In this document: piece after piece, positions 17,883 through 25,875 of the stretch
Layout: the number at the start of each line of letters is the position of its first letter
How positions within the stretch are numbered: position 1 is the stretch's first letter
Source: a virus
IMG/VR virus record: IMGVR_UViG_3300036851_000359
Coordinates: 1-45,753 of that record
Length of the DNA: 45,753 nt
Strand: one strand, 5' to 3'
Program-made: the position numbers and the translations under genes
Notes under the pieces: generated by a model
What the model saw: only the letters and a program-made list of their open reading frames with translations
Databases searched by the model: none
Told to the model about the DNA's origin: nothing

Positions 17883-18372
17883 CTTCTGGCGCTACCTCCT
17901 CTCCCTCTTCAAACAGAAAGAACCGGACTATGTGACTCAGATGCCGAAGCTACTCAAGTGGCCCGTGAGGCCGAATCGAGGGGTACGCCAAAATGACGCA
18001 CTAGGGAGCGGCTCGTTCGGTGCCTCGCGAGACGGAGGAGCGCGACAACATCTAGGGATCGACCTCATAGCACATCCAGGTGATGATGTGGTAGCGATGT
18101 GTCCTCTAGAGGTGACACGTATTGGCCTCGCCTACGCCAACAGTAGCCTCAGGAGCGTACATCTCAAGGGTTGGGACGAGTGGGGTGCCTACACATTCAA
18201 GCTCCTCTACGTCGAACCTGAGGTCACTGTGGGGGAGATTCTGCGGGCGGGTGAGGTCATCGGCGTAGCGCAAGATTTGCGCGACCGCTACCCCGATATC
18301 ACTCGGCATGTCCACTTTGAAGTACACAATCTGCAGGGGGCAGTTAATCCTCTGCCACTATTAGAGGGGTAG
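17869..18372 (+). CDS. M23-family metallopeptidase, probable endolysin or wall-opening enzyme
   Basis: The 167-residue protein carries the LytM/M23 zinc site: H61 and D65 in QHLGIDLIAHPGDDV and the HVHFEVH motif with H149 and H153. The family cleaves peptide cross-bridges in peptidoglycan. A short hydrophobic N-terminus (NFWRYLLSLF) could act as a signal-anchor. The holin-like gene lies immediately downstream and ejection genes upstream, so it may act in lysis, entry or both. Confidence 0.8.
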   Translation: MRVSNFWRYLLSLFKQKEPDYVTQMPKLLKWPVRPNRGVRQNDALGSGSFGASRDGGARQHLGIDLIAHPGDDVVAMCPLEVTRIGLAYANSSLRSVHLKGWDEWGAYTFKLLYVEPEVTVGEILRAGEVIGVAQDLRDRYPDITRHVHFEVHNLQGAVNPLPLLEG

Positions 18373-18377
18373 TGGAG

Positions 18378-18575
18378 ATGAAGGAGTTACTCGCAAAGTT
18401 AGGCGCTGGGGAAGGACTATGGCTGATGGCGATGAGTGCTCTCGGGACACTCGGCGGACTTCTCATCGGTGGCAAGCTCAGCGGCGTTGAGTTTGTCAGT
18501 GCCTTCGGAACGTGGGTAGCTACCGTATTCGGTTCAGCCGCGATTGCAGGGTTCCGCGACTGGCGGAAGCCGTGA
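18378..18575 (+). CDS. Holin-like small membrane protein
   Basis: The 65-residue protein has two hydrophobic helices (about 12-32 and 40-58) and a basic C-terminus (FRDWRKP). This is the pattern of a small class II holin, which permeabilises the inner membrane at lysis. ATG at 18378 with GGGGTAGTGGAG upstream is preferred; a GTG at 18372 overlapping the previous stop is an alternative. It sits directly after the M23 gene. Confidence 0.7.
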   Translation: MKELLAKLGAGEGLWLMAMSALGTLGGLLIGGKLSGVEFVSAFGTWVATVFGSAAIAGFRDWRKP

Positions 18576-18589
18576 GAGGACTTGACTTT

Positions 18590-18877
18590 ATGCCCTGGAA
18601 GAATATACTAGAGAGCAGTTGGCTGAAGTGGGTAGGGGGGGCGGCTATAGGGCTGGTAGGTAGTGTAATCAGCAGCTTCGCTCCTGACGCCTTTTGGGTA
18701 CATGACAATCGCCAAGCCATCTCGATACTCCTCGCCACCCAACCACTTGTTCAGCGCGATATTGCTGATCTCAAGACCGGCCTTGGTGAAGTGAATCTCA
18801 CGATGAAGGAGTTGATTGTTGAAATGCAAAAGCGACAAGCCTTCGAGGCAGCCGCAGCTAGGCGACGTGGGCGCTAA
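18590..18877 (+). CDS. Membrane-anchored coiled-coil protein, lysis accessory
   Basis: The ATG at 18590 follows GAGAGGA by 9 bases; an upstream in-frame ATG only shadows the holin gene. The 95-residue product has one membrane helix (WVGGAAIGLVGSVISSFA, about 14-31) and a C-terminal helical domain with heptad features ending in an Arg-rich tail. It could be an antiholin, a second holin or an inner-membrane spanin-like protein. A clearer spanin pair exists at 24.2 kb. Confidence 0.6.
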   Translation: MPWKNILESSWLKWVGGAAIGLVGSVISSFAPDAFWVHDNRQAISILLATQPLVQRDIADLKTGLGEVNLTMKELIVEMQKRQAFEAAAARRRGR

Positions 18878-19589
18878 GCGCATCTTCATCGTCCCCGATC
18901 TCCACTGTCCCTACCATGACCCAAAGGCGGTGTCTCTTGCGAAGCAAATCTTTGACGCCTACAATCCCGACACAACCATCTTCATTGGCGACAACCGAGA
19001 CTTCGTGTGGGCTTCACGTTTCTTCGTCCCCCATGTCCAACGTTGGGGAGCTGTTGTACGAGAGCTACGGGCATGGGATGCAGTCTCTCAGCTATTCCGC
19101 TCACCGACTACTCGACACCTCCGTGGCAACCACGAAGGCCGCATTCTAGAGTACCTCGACAAAAATCCCGAACTCGCCGGGCTCGACGGGTTCAACCCCT
19201 CCACCCTCTACCCTGGACTCATCAAAAATGACTTCCTCTCAGTTGCAAATGGCTCTTTCATCGTTACTCACGGAAGCATCGTCCGATCATCCCCCGGAGC
19301 CTCTGCCGCTGCTGAGATGCAGAAGTGGGGTAGGTCTGGTTGTTCCGGGCACACGCACCGACTCTCGCGATATTATAAGCGCGACTATTCTGGAATCCGC
19401 GTCTGGTTGGAATGTGGCCATCTGGCGCAGAACCCGCCCCACTATCGACGGATGAACAATCCCGCGCCCGAGAACTGGCAGCAAGGAGTCGTGCTTGTGC
19501 AGACAGAGGGGAACCGCTTCCATGCAGAGGAAATCCCATTTACATTAAAATACCGGGCCATGTACTCGGGTAAATGGTATAGCGCATGA
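18867..19589 (+). CDS. Calcineurin-like metallophosphoesterase
   Basis: All family blocks are present in order: DLHCPYHD (metal ligands D and H), GDNRD, RGNHE, THG and GHTH. The enzyme class hydrolyses phosphomono- or diesters using two metal ions. GTG at 18867 starts the protein just before the first strand (AKRIFIVPDLHC). A TTG 51 bases upstream is possible but would overlap the previous gene by 62 bases. The substrate cannot be read from the sequence; candidates are nucleotides, DNA ends or cyclic nucleotides used in host defence. Confidence 0.85.
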   Translation: MGAKRIFIVPDLHCPYHDPKAVSLAKQIFDAYNPDTTIFIGDNRDFVWASRFFVPHVQRWGAVVRELRAWDAVSQLFRSPTTRHLRGNHEGRILEYLDKNPELAGLDGFNPSTLYPGLIKNDFLSVANGSFIVTHGSIVRSSPGASAAAEMQKWGRSGCSGHTHRLSRYYKRDYSGIRVWLECGHLAQNPPHYRRMNNPAPENWQQGVVLVQTEGNRFHAEEIPFTLKYRAMYSGKWYSA

Positions 19590-19768
19590 AACGCCCGCAG
19601 TGGTACGCCTGCCCCTACTGTAAGAAGAAATCCCGTGTACACTATGGGCGGGATGGTGTTGCTTGCATTGACTCTCATAGGTGTCTAGCTCCACCCGATG
19701 TAATGCAGAAGGTGGTGTCGGCTGTCTACAAAAAAGTCTACACGGAGTTGTGCAATAGGTTCAGGTAA
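19586..19768 (+). CDS. Zinc-ribbon protein (60 residues)
   Basis: An ATGA overlap couples this gene to the metallophosphoesterase. The product has CPYCKKK (residues about 9-15), then C27 and HRC (32-34), enough for one zinc ribbon, and a basic C-terminus. It may bind nucleic acid or be an accessory of the phosphoesterase. It is one of many small Cys-rich proteins in this genome. Confidence 0.7.
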   Translation: MKRPQWYACPYCKKKSRVHYGRDGVACIDSHRCLAPPDVMQKVVSAVYKKVYTELCNRFR

Positions 19769-19859
19769 TTGCCTAGTCCCCCTCAACGTATTCCCCGCAG
19801 CCGATCCCGCTCCGCCCCCTGATGCAGACGACGACTCCTACTTCAAGCGAGGTAAATAG

Positions 19860-21206
19860 ATGATCCTCTCCATACTCGCCATCCTGGCGTTCGTGTGGCA
19901 AACAGAATTTGGCGGCCCTACTCTAAGCGATAGCGTAGCCATCACCTCAACCACTACAGATTCCTCCGGTAATGTGATCTACGCAGGATATATGACAGGC
20001 TCAGTGAATTACGGAGGCGGTGTCCTTACTGTTACCGGGAATCCCTCGGATGTTGTGGTAGGAAAAGTCACTGCTGCTGCAGGAGCATACTCTTGGGCTG
20101 TGAGATTCGGCTCAACTGGAACTGATCGTGCCTTTGGAGTAAGCACCGACAGCAGTGGCAACGTGTATGTTACCGGATCATTCCAAGGGACCGTCAACTT
20201 CGGAGGTGGTAATCTAGTAAGTGCAGGCAACTCAGATGTGTTTATTCTCAAACTCAACAGCTCCGGCGCACACGTTTGGTCGTATCGATTCGGCGGCACA
20301 GGGAATGACGTAGGGAACGCTATTTCAGCGATGTCTGACGGAACCTTCGCTATCACAGGATATTACGCACAACTTGGTACCACGATAGACTTCGGTGGAG
20401 GAGGCCTCCCACTCACAGGCGGCTCAGATATCTTCGTCGCTAAATTTGACTCCTCTGGTACTCACCAGTGGTCAAAGGGGATCGGTGGAGGGGGTGCTGA
20501 TACCGGACTAGGAGTGGCGATAAACTCCGCTGGCGTGGTAGCTATGACAGGAGGCTTCAATGGTAATATCACCTTCAACTGTGGGAGCATCTCTACTGCA
20601 GGTGGAGAGGATGGCCTAGTTATGCAATTTACCTCAACAGGGCTCATCACGTGGGTGAGACGCCTCGCGGGGAGTGGTACTGATCGAGGAGCATCAATTG
20701 CTATCGGACCAAGTAACGAGGTAGCTGTTACAGGAACCTTCTCAGGTACTATCAATCTAGGTGGCACCGCGTATCCATCTTCAGGAGGGGGCTCCGACAT
20801 CTTTCTGGTAAAGTACTCATCTACTGGAGCCTGGGTGTGGGATGACACTTGGGGGGGAATCACAGGAACCTTCGGTGACTCTGTGAAGGGGGTGGCGATA
20901 GACTCCTCAGGTAATGTTGCAATAACAGGATACATGGTTAATGGGCTCGACTTCGGAGGTGGAGCGCTGTGCCCACTGTGTAGCACGTATGATGCATTTG
21001 TGGCTAAGTTTACCACGGCGGGCGTGTACGTATCAGCAAGTCGCTTCAGTAACGTCAGCAATGATGAGTTTGGGAATGCGGTCACGTTTGATACCTCAGG
21101 GAATATGATCATAGGTGGAACCTTCGTAGATAACATCAACCTTGGTGGGGGTGAAATGCCTAGTCCTGGAGGAAATGATGGCTTCCTTGGGAAGTTTAGC
21201 CCGTAG
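19860..21206 (+). CDS. Exported beta-propeller protein (SBBP-like repeats)
   Basis: The 448-residue protein starts with a short hydrophobic segment (ILSILAILAFVWQ) that looks like a signal peptide or anchor. It is then built of about seven repeats of roughly 55-60 residues, each with elements such as DSSGNVYVTGSF, VNFGGG and SDVFILKLNSSG. This matches the SBBP type of bacterial secreted beta-propeller. Such proteins are rare in phages outside fibres. It may be an exported effector or an unusual appendage. Confidence 0.75.
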   Translation: MILSILAILAFVWQTEFGGPTLSDSVAITSTTTDSSGNVIYAGYMTGSVNYGGGVLTVTGNPSDVVVGKVTAAAGAYSWAVRFGSTGTDRAFGVSTDSSGNVYVTGSFQGTVNFGGGNLVSAGNSDVFILKLNSSGAHVWSYRFGGTGNDVGNAISAMSDGTFAITGYYAQLGTTIDFGGGGLPLTGGSDIFVAKFDSSGTHQWSKGIGGGGADTGLGVAINSAGVVAMTGGFNGNITFNCGSISTAGGEDGLVMQFTSTGLITWVRRLAGSGTDRGASIAIGPSNEVAVTGTFSGTINLGGTAYPSSGGGSDIFLVKYSSTGAWVWDDTWGGITGTFGDSVKGVAIDSSGNVAITGYMVNGLDFGGGALCPLCSTYDAFVAKFTTAGVYVSASRFSNVSNDEFGNAVTFDTSGNMIIGGTFVDNINLGGGEMPSPGGNDGFLGKFSP

Positions 21207-21214
21207 GGGTGAAG

Positions 21215-21631
21215 ATGAAAAATCTCTGCGCAGCGATAATTCTCTGTTCAGTGATGTTGGTCATGCGGACAACATTGTTGGTCGCACAACAGTCGGTCCC
21301 CTACCAAGGGTTCGACTGTCAGATCTACGACCGCATCTGCTCAGACCCTAGGCAGGATCGCTGCGTAGGGTACTTTGGAGCTAGCATAGATGGGCAGTTC
21401 CCGCAGACTTTCTCCCCAATCTGGACACCCCCCTCGATAGGCTGCCTCACCCACTTCTCCAACTGCTCCGCTGCCCCACAGGAACCTCCAGTTGGCGTAA
21501 CATGGTTCTATCGCGTCAAGGCCTACTCACCCCTCGGTGAGATGTCCGAGTGTGGACCCATCCCACCTCCTCCACTTTCAAACGAAGTCTGCGCCTATCT
21601 TCTCACGGAATTCGATTTCCACTCCCACTAA
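21215..21631 (+). CDS. Small secreted Cys-rich protein
   Basis: The 138-residue product has a convincing Sec signal peptide: a KN start, a hydrophobic core (LCAAIILCSVMLVM) and a likely cleavage site at LLVA-QQ near residue 25. The mature part carries about eight Cys that could form disulphides (CQIYDRIC, CVGYF, CLTHFSNC). ATG at 21215 was chosen over a GTG 6 bases upstream. It is the middle one of three exported proteins. Function unknown. Confidence 0.7.
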   Translation: MKNLCAAIILCSVMLVMRTTLLVAQQSVPYQGFDCQIYDRICSDPRQDRCVGYFGASIDGQFPQTFSPIWTPPSIGCLTHFSNCSAAPQEPPVGVTWFYRVKAYSPLGEMSECGPIPPPPLSNEVCAYLLTEFDFHSH

Positions 21632-21641
21632 CGGAGTCAAG

Positions 21642-24212
21642 ATGATCGGACTAATCTGCAAGGTACTCAAGGGAGTCTTCGTTACGGGGTGGATCTGCAC
21701 CGCCTCTGCTGAGGCTGTCACGGCAGCTACTTATTACGTCGGACCATCAGGGATTACCAGTGGAACCTGCACCTCTGACGTAGCTCCATACTGTTCGATG
21801 GACTACGGGATCAGTAAGCTCACCACAGCGGGCGACATACTCGAAGTCCACTCAGGTACCTATAATACCGACCGCTTCCTCATCCGCAACAAGAACGGCG
21901 CTCTCGGCAACCACATCATCATCCAGGGATACCACTACGGCGAGGCTGATGCGGAGCGGCCGATCATAGACGGTACCGGATCCTCCACCTGGACTCAGTG
22001 TGTCTCCCCCGCTAACGTAGAGTGCTCCGGTCTAAGCGGCCCACTCACCGACTACTGGTATACCACCAGAGGCAAGTCTCTCCAAGCCTTCTACGGCACA
22101 AGCAAACGAGGCACCTATCGAGTCGCCGCTAAGAGTGACATGACCAACGCTCACGCTAACTGGGTGCCGCGCTCCTGCACCACCGCCACTTGGATCGCGT
22201 GCGCCAACGACGGTGAGTGCCCTACAGGCGACACCTGCAGCGCTACTCTTCTCCCCGAGGTAGACTCCTTCAGCGCAGGGCAGGCGTGCGATTGTTCTAC
22301 CCCAGGCATTAGCTACATCGTCTCTCGTTGGTGTAAGAATGGCGCGAGCTGCCAGACTCCGGGGAATATTGTTAACCAGGATAACGGCTATGGATTCGAT
22401 ATCGGCACCTCCAGCTATCTTACAATTCGCGGCTTCTATCTCCGCAACTTCCGCCGCCCGGCTATCGCGAAAGATAGTAGTGTGGCTGCCCCCACAGCCC
22501 TCATTACCCTCGATGACAATATCTTCTCTAACTCCTACGACACAGGGGGAAGCGGCTATCAGATCGATCTCAAAGGTTGGCCCGACGTTACCATCTCCAA
22601 CTCATTCTTCTCTCACGCGATGGCAGAGTCGATCCACTCTGAAGCGGCTCTCGCTGGTACGAAGCTCACTATCACCGGGAACTACATTCGCAGCAACGGA
22701 GACGTGGGCGTGCTCGGACCTGTCGGCACCCTCCAAGCTCCCTGGAACGGCACTCCCGAGGGGATGACTCTCGGCGCGGGCGCAGGCGAACACTACGATG
22801 ACTCTCTCATCGATAACAACTACATCCACAACGTCGGCAAGCAGGGGATTATCTTCGAGAACAACTTCCAGGGGACTGTAGGCCACCCTATCACTGTCTC
22901 AAATAACATCATCAACGGCACCGTTCGCTCAGGGTTCAAGGCAGCGTGTGATGAGATCGACGGTGCAGTTACCTACCTGGACTTCTTCAACAACATCGTG
23001 CTCAACAGCTTTAGCGCTGGCGATGCACCCGTGGAGATGACTCAAGGTATCTCAAGCTGCCTCTTCAGCCACATCAACTTCTACAACAATACGATCATCC
23101 CCCGCAGCGGCCTAGGCATCCGTGGCAACGGCGCAGGCTTCTCCACGATGGTCTTCCGCAACAACCTCTTCTACCTCAGCGGAGACCTCGCGGGTGTCTC
23201 GATGGTGGACTTGGCGGCCACCTCCTCCACCAACAAGTTCAGCAATAACCTCGTCTACAACACCTACTCCTCCCCCGCTATCGTCAAGTTTCGCGGTAAC
23301 ACATTCAATTGCAACTCAGCGCCTACCCTCACTGGAGCAGACCTAGACGGTGACTCGGTAGCAGACAGCAACAAGTGTGCCAACCCTCTCCTCACTGATC
23401 CGAGTAATAACAACTACCACCCCCTCGTCGGCTCCCCTGCGATCAACATGGGCACCGCTACCGGGATGCCCTCCACGCGCACCACCTCAATCCTCAATAC
23501 TACCGCCTTCGCTCATGGCTTCCCCAGCTACGATGACACGGAGGTACTTAGTGGTAGCGCATGGGACGCGGGGGCAACAGAGTTTGTCCCGCCGCCACCC
23601 GTCGGATTCATCCAAGATGGCGGCTTCGAGCTAGGGGACTTCAATCTCGGTGGAGCAGAATCCACTTCACCCTGTAACGACTCCCCTGTGGGAACAGGTG
23701 GCCGCGCTACCGTATCCTCTAGCATTCCCACACATACTGGTACCTATGCAGTTAAGCTGGAGCAATACTTCATCGGCACTACCTGTACTCCCCCTGCGCT
23801 ACCTGGATTCAAGTACACTATCACGAACCTCAACGCAGGCAACACCTACTACATAAACGGTTGGATTATGAATCCCACCGCAATCGACACCCTCTATCCT
23901 CTCCTCGTCTGCATGGATGATGCCTGCTCTGACACGCTTCCTCTTGGTGGGATGGGGCTTAATCAGCTAGGACTGTGCAGCGGTGGGACTCACGCGGGGA
24001 ATGGTTGTGATGGTGGATTAAACTTGCTTGAGGATTGTCCAGGTGGAAGTTGCCAGCCTAGAGCCGGGTACTACCCCTTCTCCTCTATCTTCCAGGCGCG
24101 GGCCTCCACTGAGCTACTCCGCTTCGTTGTACTATCAGGGAACGACTCCCTCTACCCCCGCTACATATACCTGGATGATATAGATATCGTCGGAAGCTGC
24201 ATACTTCAATAG
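21642..24212 (+). CDS. Large secreted right-handed beta-helix protein
   Basis: The ATG at 21642 has an ACGGAG 5-6 bases upstream; the longer frame upstream shadows the previous gene. The 856-residue protein has a signal peptide (VLKGVFVTGWICTASAEA) and then a parallel beta-helix region (about 30-600) of the pectate-lyase-like kind. It also has two Cys-rich inserts (NDGECPTGDTCS; CSGGTHAGNGCD...CPGGSCQ) and a C-terminal beta-sandwich (about 670-856) that resembles carbohydrate-binding modules. The CxGGxxxGxxC style repeats are common in secreted proteins of environmental bacteria and may reflect transfer from a host. A polysaccharide target is plausible. Confidence 0.75.
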   Translation: MIGLICKVLKGVFVTGWICTASAEAVTAATYYVGPSGITSGTCTSDVAPYCSMDYGISKLTTAGDILEVHSGTYNTDRFLIRNKNGALGNHIIIQGYHYGEADAERPIIDGTGSSTWTQCVSPANVECSGLSGPLTDYWYTTRGKSLQAFYGTSKRGTYRVAAKSDMTNAHANWVPRSCTTATWIACANDGECPTGDTCSATLLPEVDSFSAGQACDCSTPGISYIVSRWCKNGASCQTPGNIVNQDNGYGFDIGTSSYLTIRGFYLRNFRRPAIAKDSSVAAPTALITLDDNIFSNSYDTGGSGYQIDLKGWPDVTISNSFFSHAMAESIHSEAALAGTKLTITGNYIRSNGDVGVLGPVGTLQAPWNGTPEGMTLGAGAGEHYDDSLIDNNYIHNVGKQGIIFENNFQGTVGHPITVSNNIINGTVRSGFKAACDEIDGAVTYLDFFNNIVLNSFSAGDAPVEMTQGISSCLFSHINFYNNTIIPRSGLGIRGNGAGFSTMVFRNNLFYLSGDLAGVSMVDLAATSSTNKFSNNLVYNTYSSPAIVKFRGNTFNCNSAPTLTGADLDGDSVADSNKCANPLLTDPSNNNYHPLVGSPAINMGTATGMPSTRTTSILNTTAFAHGFPSYDDTEVLSGSAWDAGATEFVPPPPVGFIQDGGFELGDFNLGGAESTSPCNDSPVGTGGRATVSSSIPTHTGTYAVKLEQYFIGTTCTPPALPGFKYTITNLNAGNTYYINGWIMNPTAIDTLYPLLVCMDDACSDTLPLGGMGLNQLGLCSGGTHAGNGCDGGLNLLEDCPGGSCQPRAGYYPFSSIFQARASTELLRFVVLSGNDSLYPRYIYLDDIDIVGSCILQ

Positions 24213-24220
24213 GAGCACCC

Positions 24221-24490
24221 GTGAAACTCTCTCTCAAAGCTAAGCTGCTACTCATCGGAGCTGGACTAGTAGCGTGCGGACTTCTCGGACTCCAGCTCTA
24301 CTGCAAGGGTAAGAAGGCGGGCGTAGCGGAGGTGAGGCAGGTTGATCTCAGGAAGGAGCTATATGACCTTGATGAAGAGAAGAAGGCGATTCGCGAGAAC
24401 GTTCACGCTCTCGATACTAATGCTCTCAAGCATCGCATTCTCAGCCTCTCCGACAGACTCACCACGGAAGTCCAGGCCTCCGATAAGTGA
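24221..24490 (+). CDS. Inner-membrane spanin-like protein (Rz-like)
   Basis: GTG at 24221 follows AGGAG by 5 bases. The 89-residue protein has one N-terminal membrane helix (LLLIGAGLVACGLLGLQL, about 9-26) and a charged coiled-coil C-terminus. This is the i-spanin layout, which with an outer-membrane partner fuses the two membranes at lysis. A second coding frame is nested in its 3' half, as in Rz/Rz1. It is the penultimate late gene. Confidence 0.7.
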   Translation: MKLSLKAKLLLIGAGLVACGLLGLQLYCKGKKAGVAEVRQVDLRKELYDLDEEKKAIRENVHALDTNALKHRILSLSDRLTTEVQASDK

Positions 24491-24725
24491 GCCGCCCCCT
24501 CAAGTCTGCATGAGTGTCGCGGAGGCAGGGCGAGTCGCTACCTCAATGGTAGAGGCGCTTGCTGAGCTGAAGAGGAGGCAGGCGATGATAGATGAGTTAC
24601 GCGCTAACAGCCCTGGTAGGTTCGGCTGGACAGTCGGCGCGGGCTTTCAGTGCGGGTACGCTCTAGGGGCGCAGCAGATCGACTGCGGGCCTGCAGTAGC
24701 ATTAGTGTGGGGAATCCGCTTCTGA
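24363..24725 (+). CDS. Nested spanin partner candidate (Rz1-like position)
   Basis: ATG at 24363 sits 4 bases after a strong GGAAGGAG inside the i-spanin gene, in a different frame, and the frame continues 235 bases beyond it. The product has an Arg-rich start, a hydrophobic core (TFTLSILMLSSIAFSA) with a signal peptidase I-type site, a Pro-rich stretch (RPPISEPPP) and a C-terminal domain of about 70 residues. Classical Rz1 is a short lipoprotein. Here the lipobox Cys is absent, so anchoring must differ, or the true start is the later ATG before SVAEAGRV. The C-terminal 24 bases overlap the convergent leftward gene. Confidence 0.6.
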   Translation: MTLMKRRRRFARTFTLSILMLSSIAFSASPTDSPRKSRPPISEPPPQVCMSVAEAGRVATSMVEALAELKRRQAMIDELRANSPGRFGWTVGAGFQCGYALGAQQIDCGPAVALVWGIRF

Positions 24726-24986
24726 CCATACTTCCTGTCCATCGATAACTAGCTTGAGCAACTTATACTGATCCTCACTACATCCCATCTCCCACGCCTC
24801 ATCCTCCCCTGCCGCCCTGGCAAAGAAGAGCGCCAGATTATAATCGCATGAGTAGTTCCCCTCAAACCACATAAAGTGCCAGCCATCTTCCTCTAGATAC
24901 CACTCCTGATCAGCATCAGGTAGATCATGCGTATAGGTACGAACTTCGCCTGTGCTAACCTTCTGGATAGTTACAGATTCTTTCAT
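24702..24986 (-). CDS. Hypothetical acidic protein, last gene of leftward operon
   Basis: ATG at 24986 is preceded by GGGAAGTAG, which includes the stop of the previous gene. The 94-residue acidic product is rich in aromatic residues (EWYLEEDGWHFMWFEG, about 30-45). The gene ends inside the end of the convergent late operon (24-base overlap). No family was recognised. Confidence 0.65.
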   Translation of the reverse strand: MKESVTIQKVSTGEVRTYTHDLPDADQEWYLEEDGWHFMWFEGNYSCDYNLALFFARAAGEDEAWEMGCSEDQYKLLKLVIDGQEVWSEADSPH

Positions 24987-24987
24987 A

Positions 24988-25293
24988 CTACTTCCCATAC
25001 CACTTCGAGTTCCTCCACTGACACTCCTCCACATGCCCCTGCCTTAGATGCCACGCGATATAATGCTTCCCCTTCTCACACCAGCCCATCGCGACCTCGT
25101 GCGCTCGCTCACTTGTTTCCTCCCATAGATACCCCCGCCACTCTACCTCTTGGCTCTTCACGTCGAGGCGAGTGTTCTTGTAACCCTCCTGTTTGCGGGA
25201 CTGTATCGTTGAGCCGTCCTTATACTTGAGAGGGCGGCCGATCTTCTTCTTAGCGGCAGGTGGCTGATTATCACCCACTGGGTGGTCGCTCAT
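24988..25293 (-). CDS. Hypothetical DNA-binding-like protein with GRP motif
   Basis: ATG at 25293 overlaps the previous stop by one base (TGATG). A GTG one codon upstream is an alternative. The 101-residue protein begins with a basic KKKIGRPLKYKDG segment that resembles an AT-hook. Its C-terminal part is rich in Trp, Glu and His (WRGYLWEETSERAHEV). It is one of a chain of five coupled small genes. Confidence 0.65.
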   Translation of the reverse strand: MSDHPVGDNQPPAAKKKIGRPLKYKDGSTIQSRKQEGYKNTRLDVKSQEVEWRGYLWEETSERAHEVAMGWCEKGKHYIAWHLRQGHVEECQWRNSKWYGK

Positions 25294-25430
25294 CACACTC
25301 TCGCTCTCTTCCGCCTACAACTCGGAGTCTGATCCACGTGAGCCGTTACGTCGCTCACTAACGTGCCACAGAAGGGGCAGGGGTAGAGTTGTTCACGTTC
25401 CGTGAACACTTTCTTATCCTGAACACTCAT
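25293..25430 (-). CDS. Zinc-finger microprotein (45 residues)
   Basis: ATG at 25430 overlaps the previous TGA (ATGA), and the frame stops in TGA at 25293-25295 overlapping the next ATG. The product has CPFC (residues 18-21), H31 and C38, a likely C2HC zinc site, and an Arg/Lys-rich end. Short length hides it from ORF cutoffs, but both junctions match the operon rule. Confidence 0.65.
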   Translation of the reverse strand: MSVQDKKVFTEREQLYPCPFCGTLVSDVTAHVDQTPSCRRKRARV

Positions 25431-25594
25431 ACAGCCTTCCCCTTCTTCATCACATCATAGTACCACGCGCCACACTTGCAGCAGCGATCCTCTTTCCAGG
25501 TAAATACGTCTGTGCTATGAGTACAATCCTCCCGGCTACGTAGCTCAGTGTGCCAACAGTGGTAGCAGTCCGGCTTTCTCTTCCACCAGCTCAC
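25427..25594 (-). CDS. Zinc-ribbon microprotein (55 residues)
   Basis: GTG at 25594 overlaps the stop of the upstream gene (GTGA) and the frame ends in an ATGA junction. The product begins MSWWKRKPDCYHCWHTE and has a second knuckle CCKCG (residues 38-42). Two CxxC-type pairs and two His suggest one treble-clef or ribbon zinc site. Confidence 0.65.
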   Translation of the reverse strand: MSWWKRKPDCYHCWHTELRSREDCTHSTDVFTWKEDRCCKCGAWYYDVMKKGKAV

Positions 25595-25875
25595 TTAATC
25601 CTCCTCCTCATCAGCCTACTCCTTCTACCCGGCAAGTCATGCACAGGATGAATCCCCGCACTCTCCCACCCTTCCGCCACCAACTCCTCCACCTCAGTCT
25701 CACTCTTCCAGCAGTACTCCCACGTCTCCAGCACATCCCCCATCTGATACGTCGCGACCGTCGGCTGCCGCACGCTGAGGAGGAACGGCTTGAGGAGGCG
25801 GGTGCGCCAGTCCGGCTCGTCGTACTTGTGGAGCCACCAACGGAAGGCTTCGATGGGGTGACGCCACCATCTCAC
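25591..25875 (-). CDS. Hypothetical Trp/Arg-rich protein
   Basis: GTG at 25875 overlaps the stop of the zinc microprotein (GTGA) and is preferred over a GTG at 25923 that lies inside that gene. The 94-residue product begins MRWWRHPIEAFRWWLHKY and ends in a basic tail (RRSRLMRRRIK). It could be nucleic-acid or membrane-surface binding. No family was recognised. Confidence 0.6.
   Translation of the reverse strand: MRWWRHPIEAFRWWLHKYDEPDWRTRLLKPFLLSVRQPTVATYQMGDVLETWEYCWKSETEVEELVAEGWESAGIHPVHDLPGRRSRLMRRRIK

Noticed and set aside
20462-21139. Leftward 225-residue frame
   Set aside because: It is antisense to the repeat-rich beta-propeller gene. The regular repeats keep the opposite frame open.
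25391-25407. GTTCACG-TTC-CGTGAAC inverted repeat as an operator
   Set aside because: It lies inside a microprotein gene within a coupled operon and encodes normal codons, so it is more likely chance.
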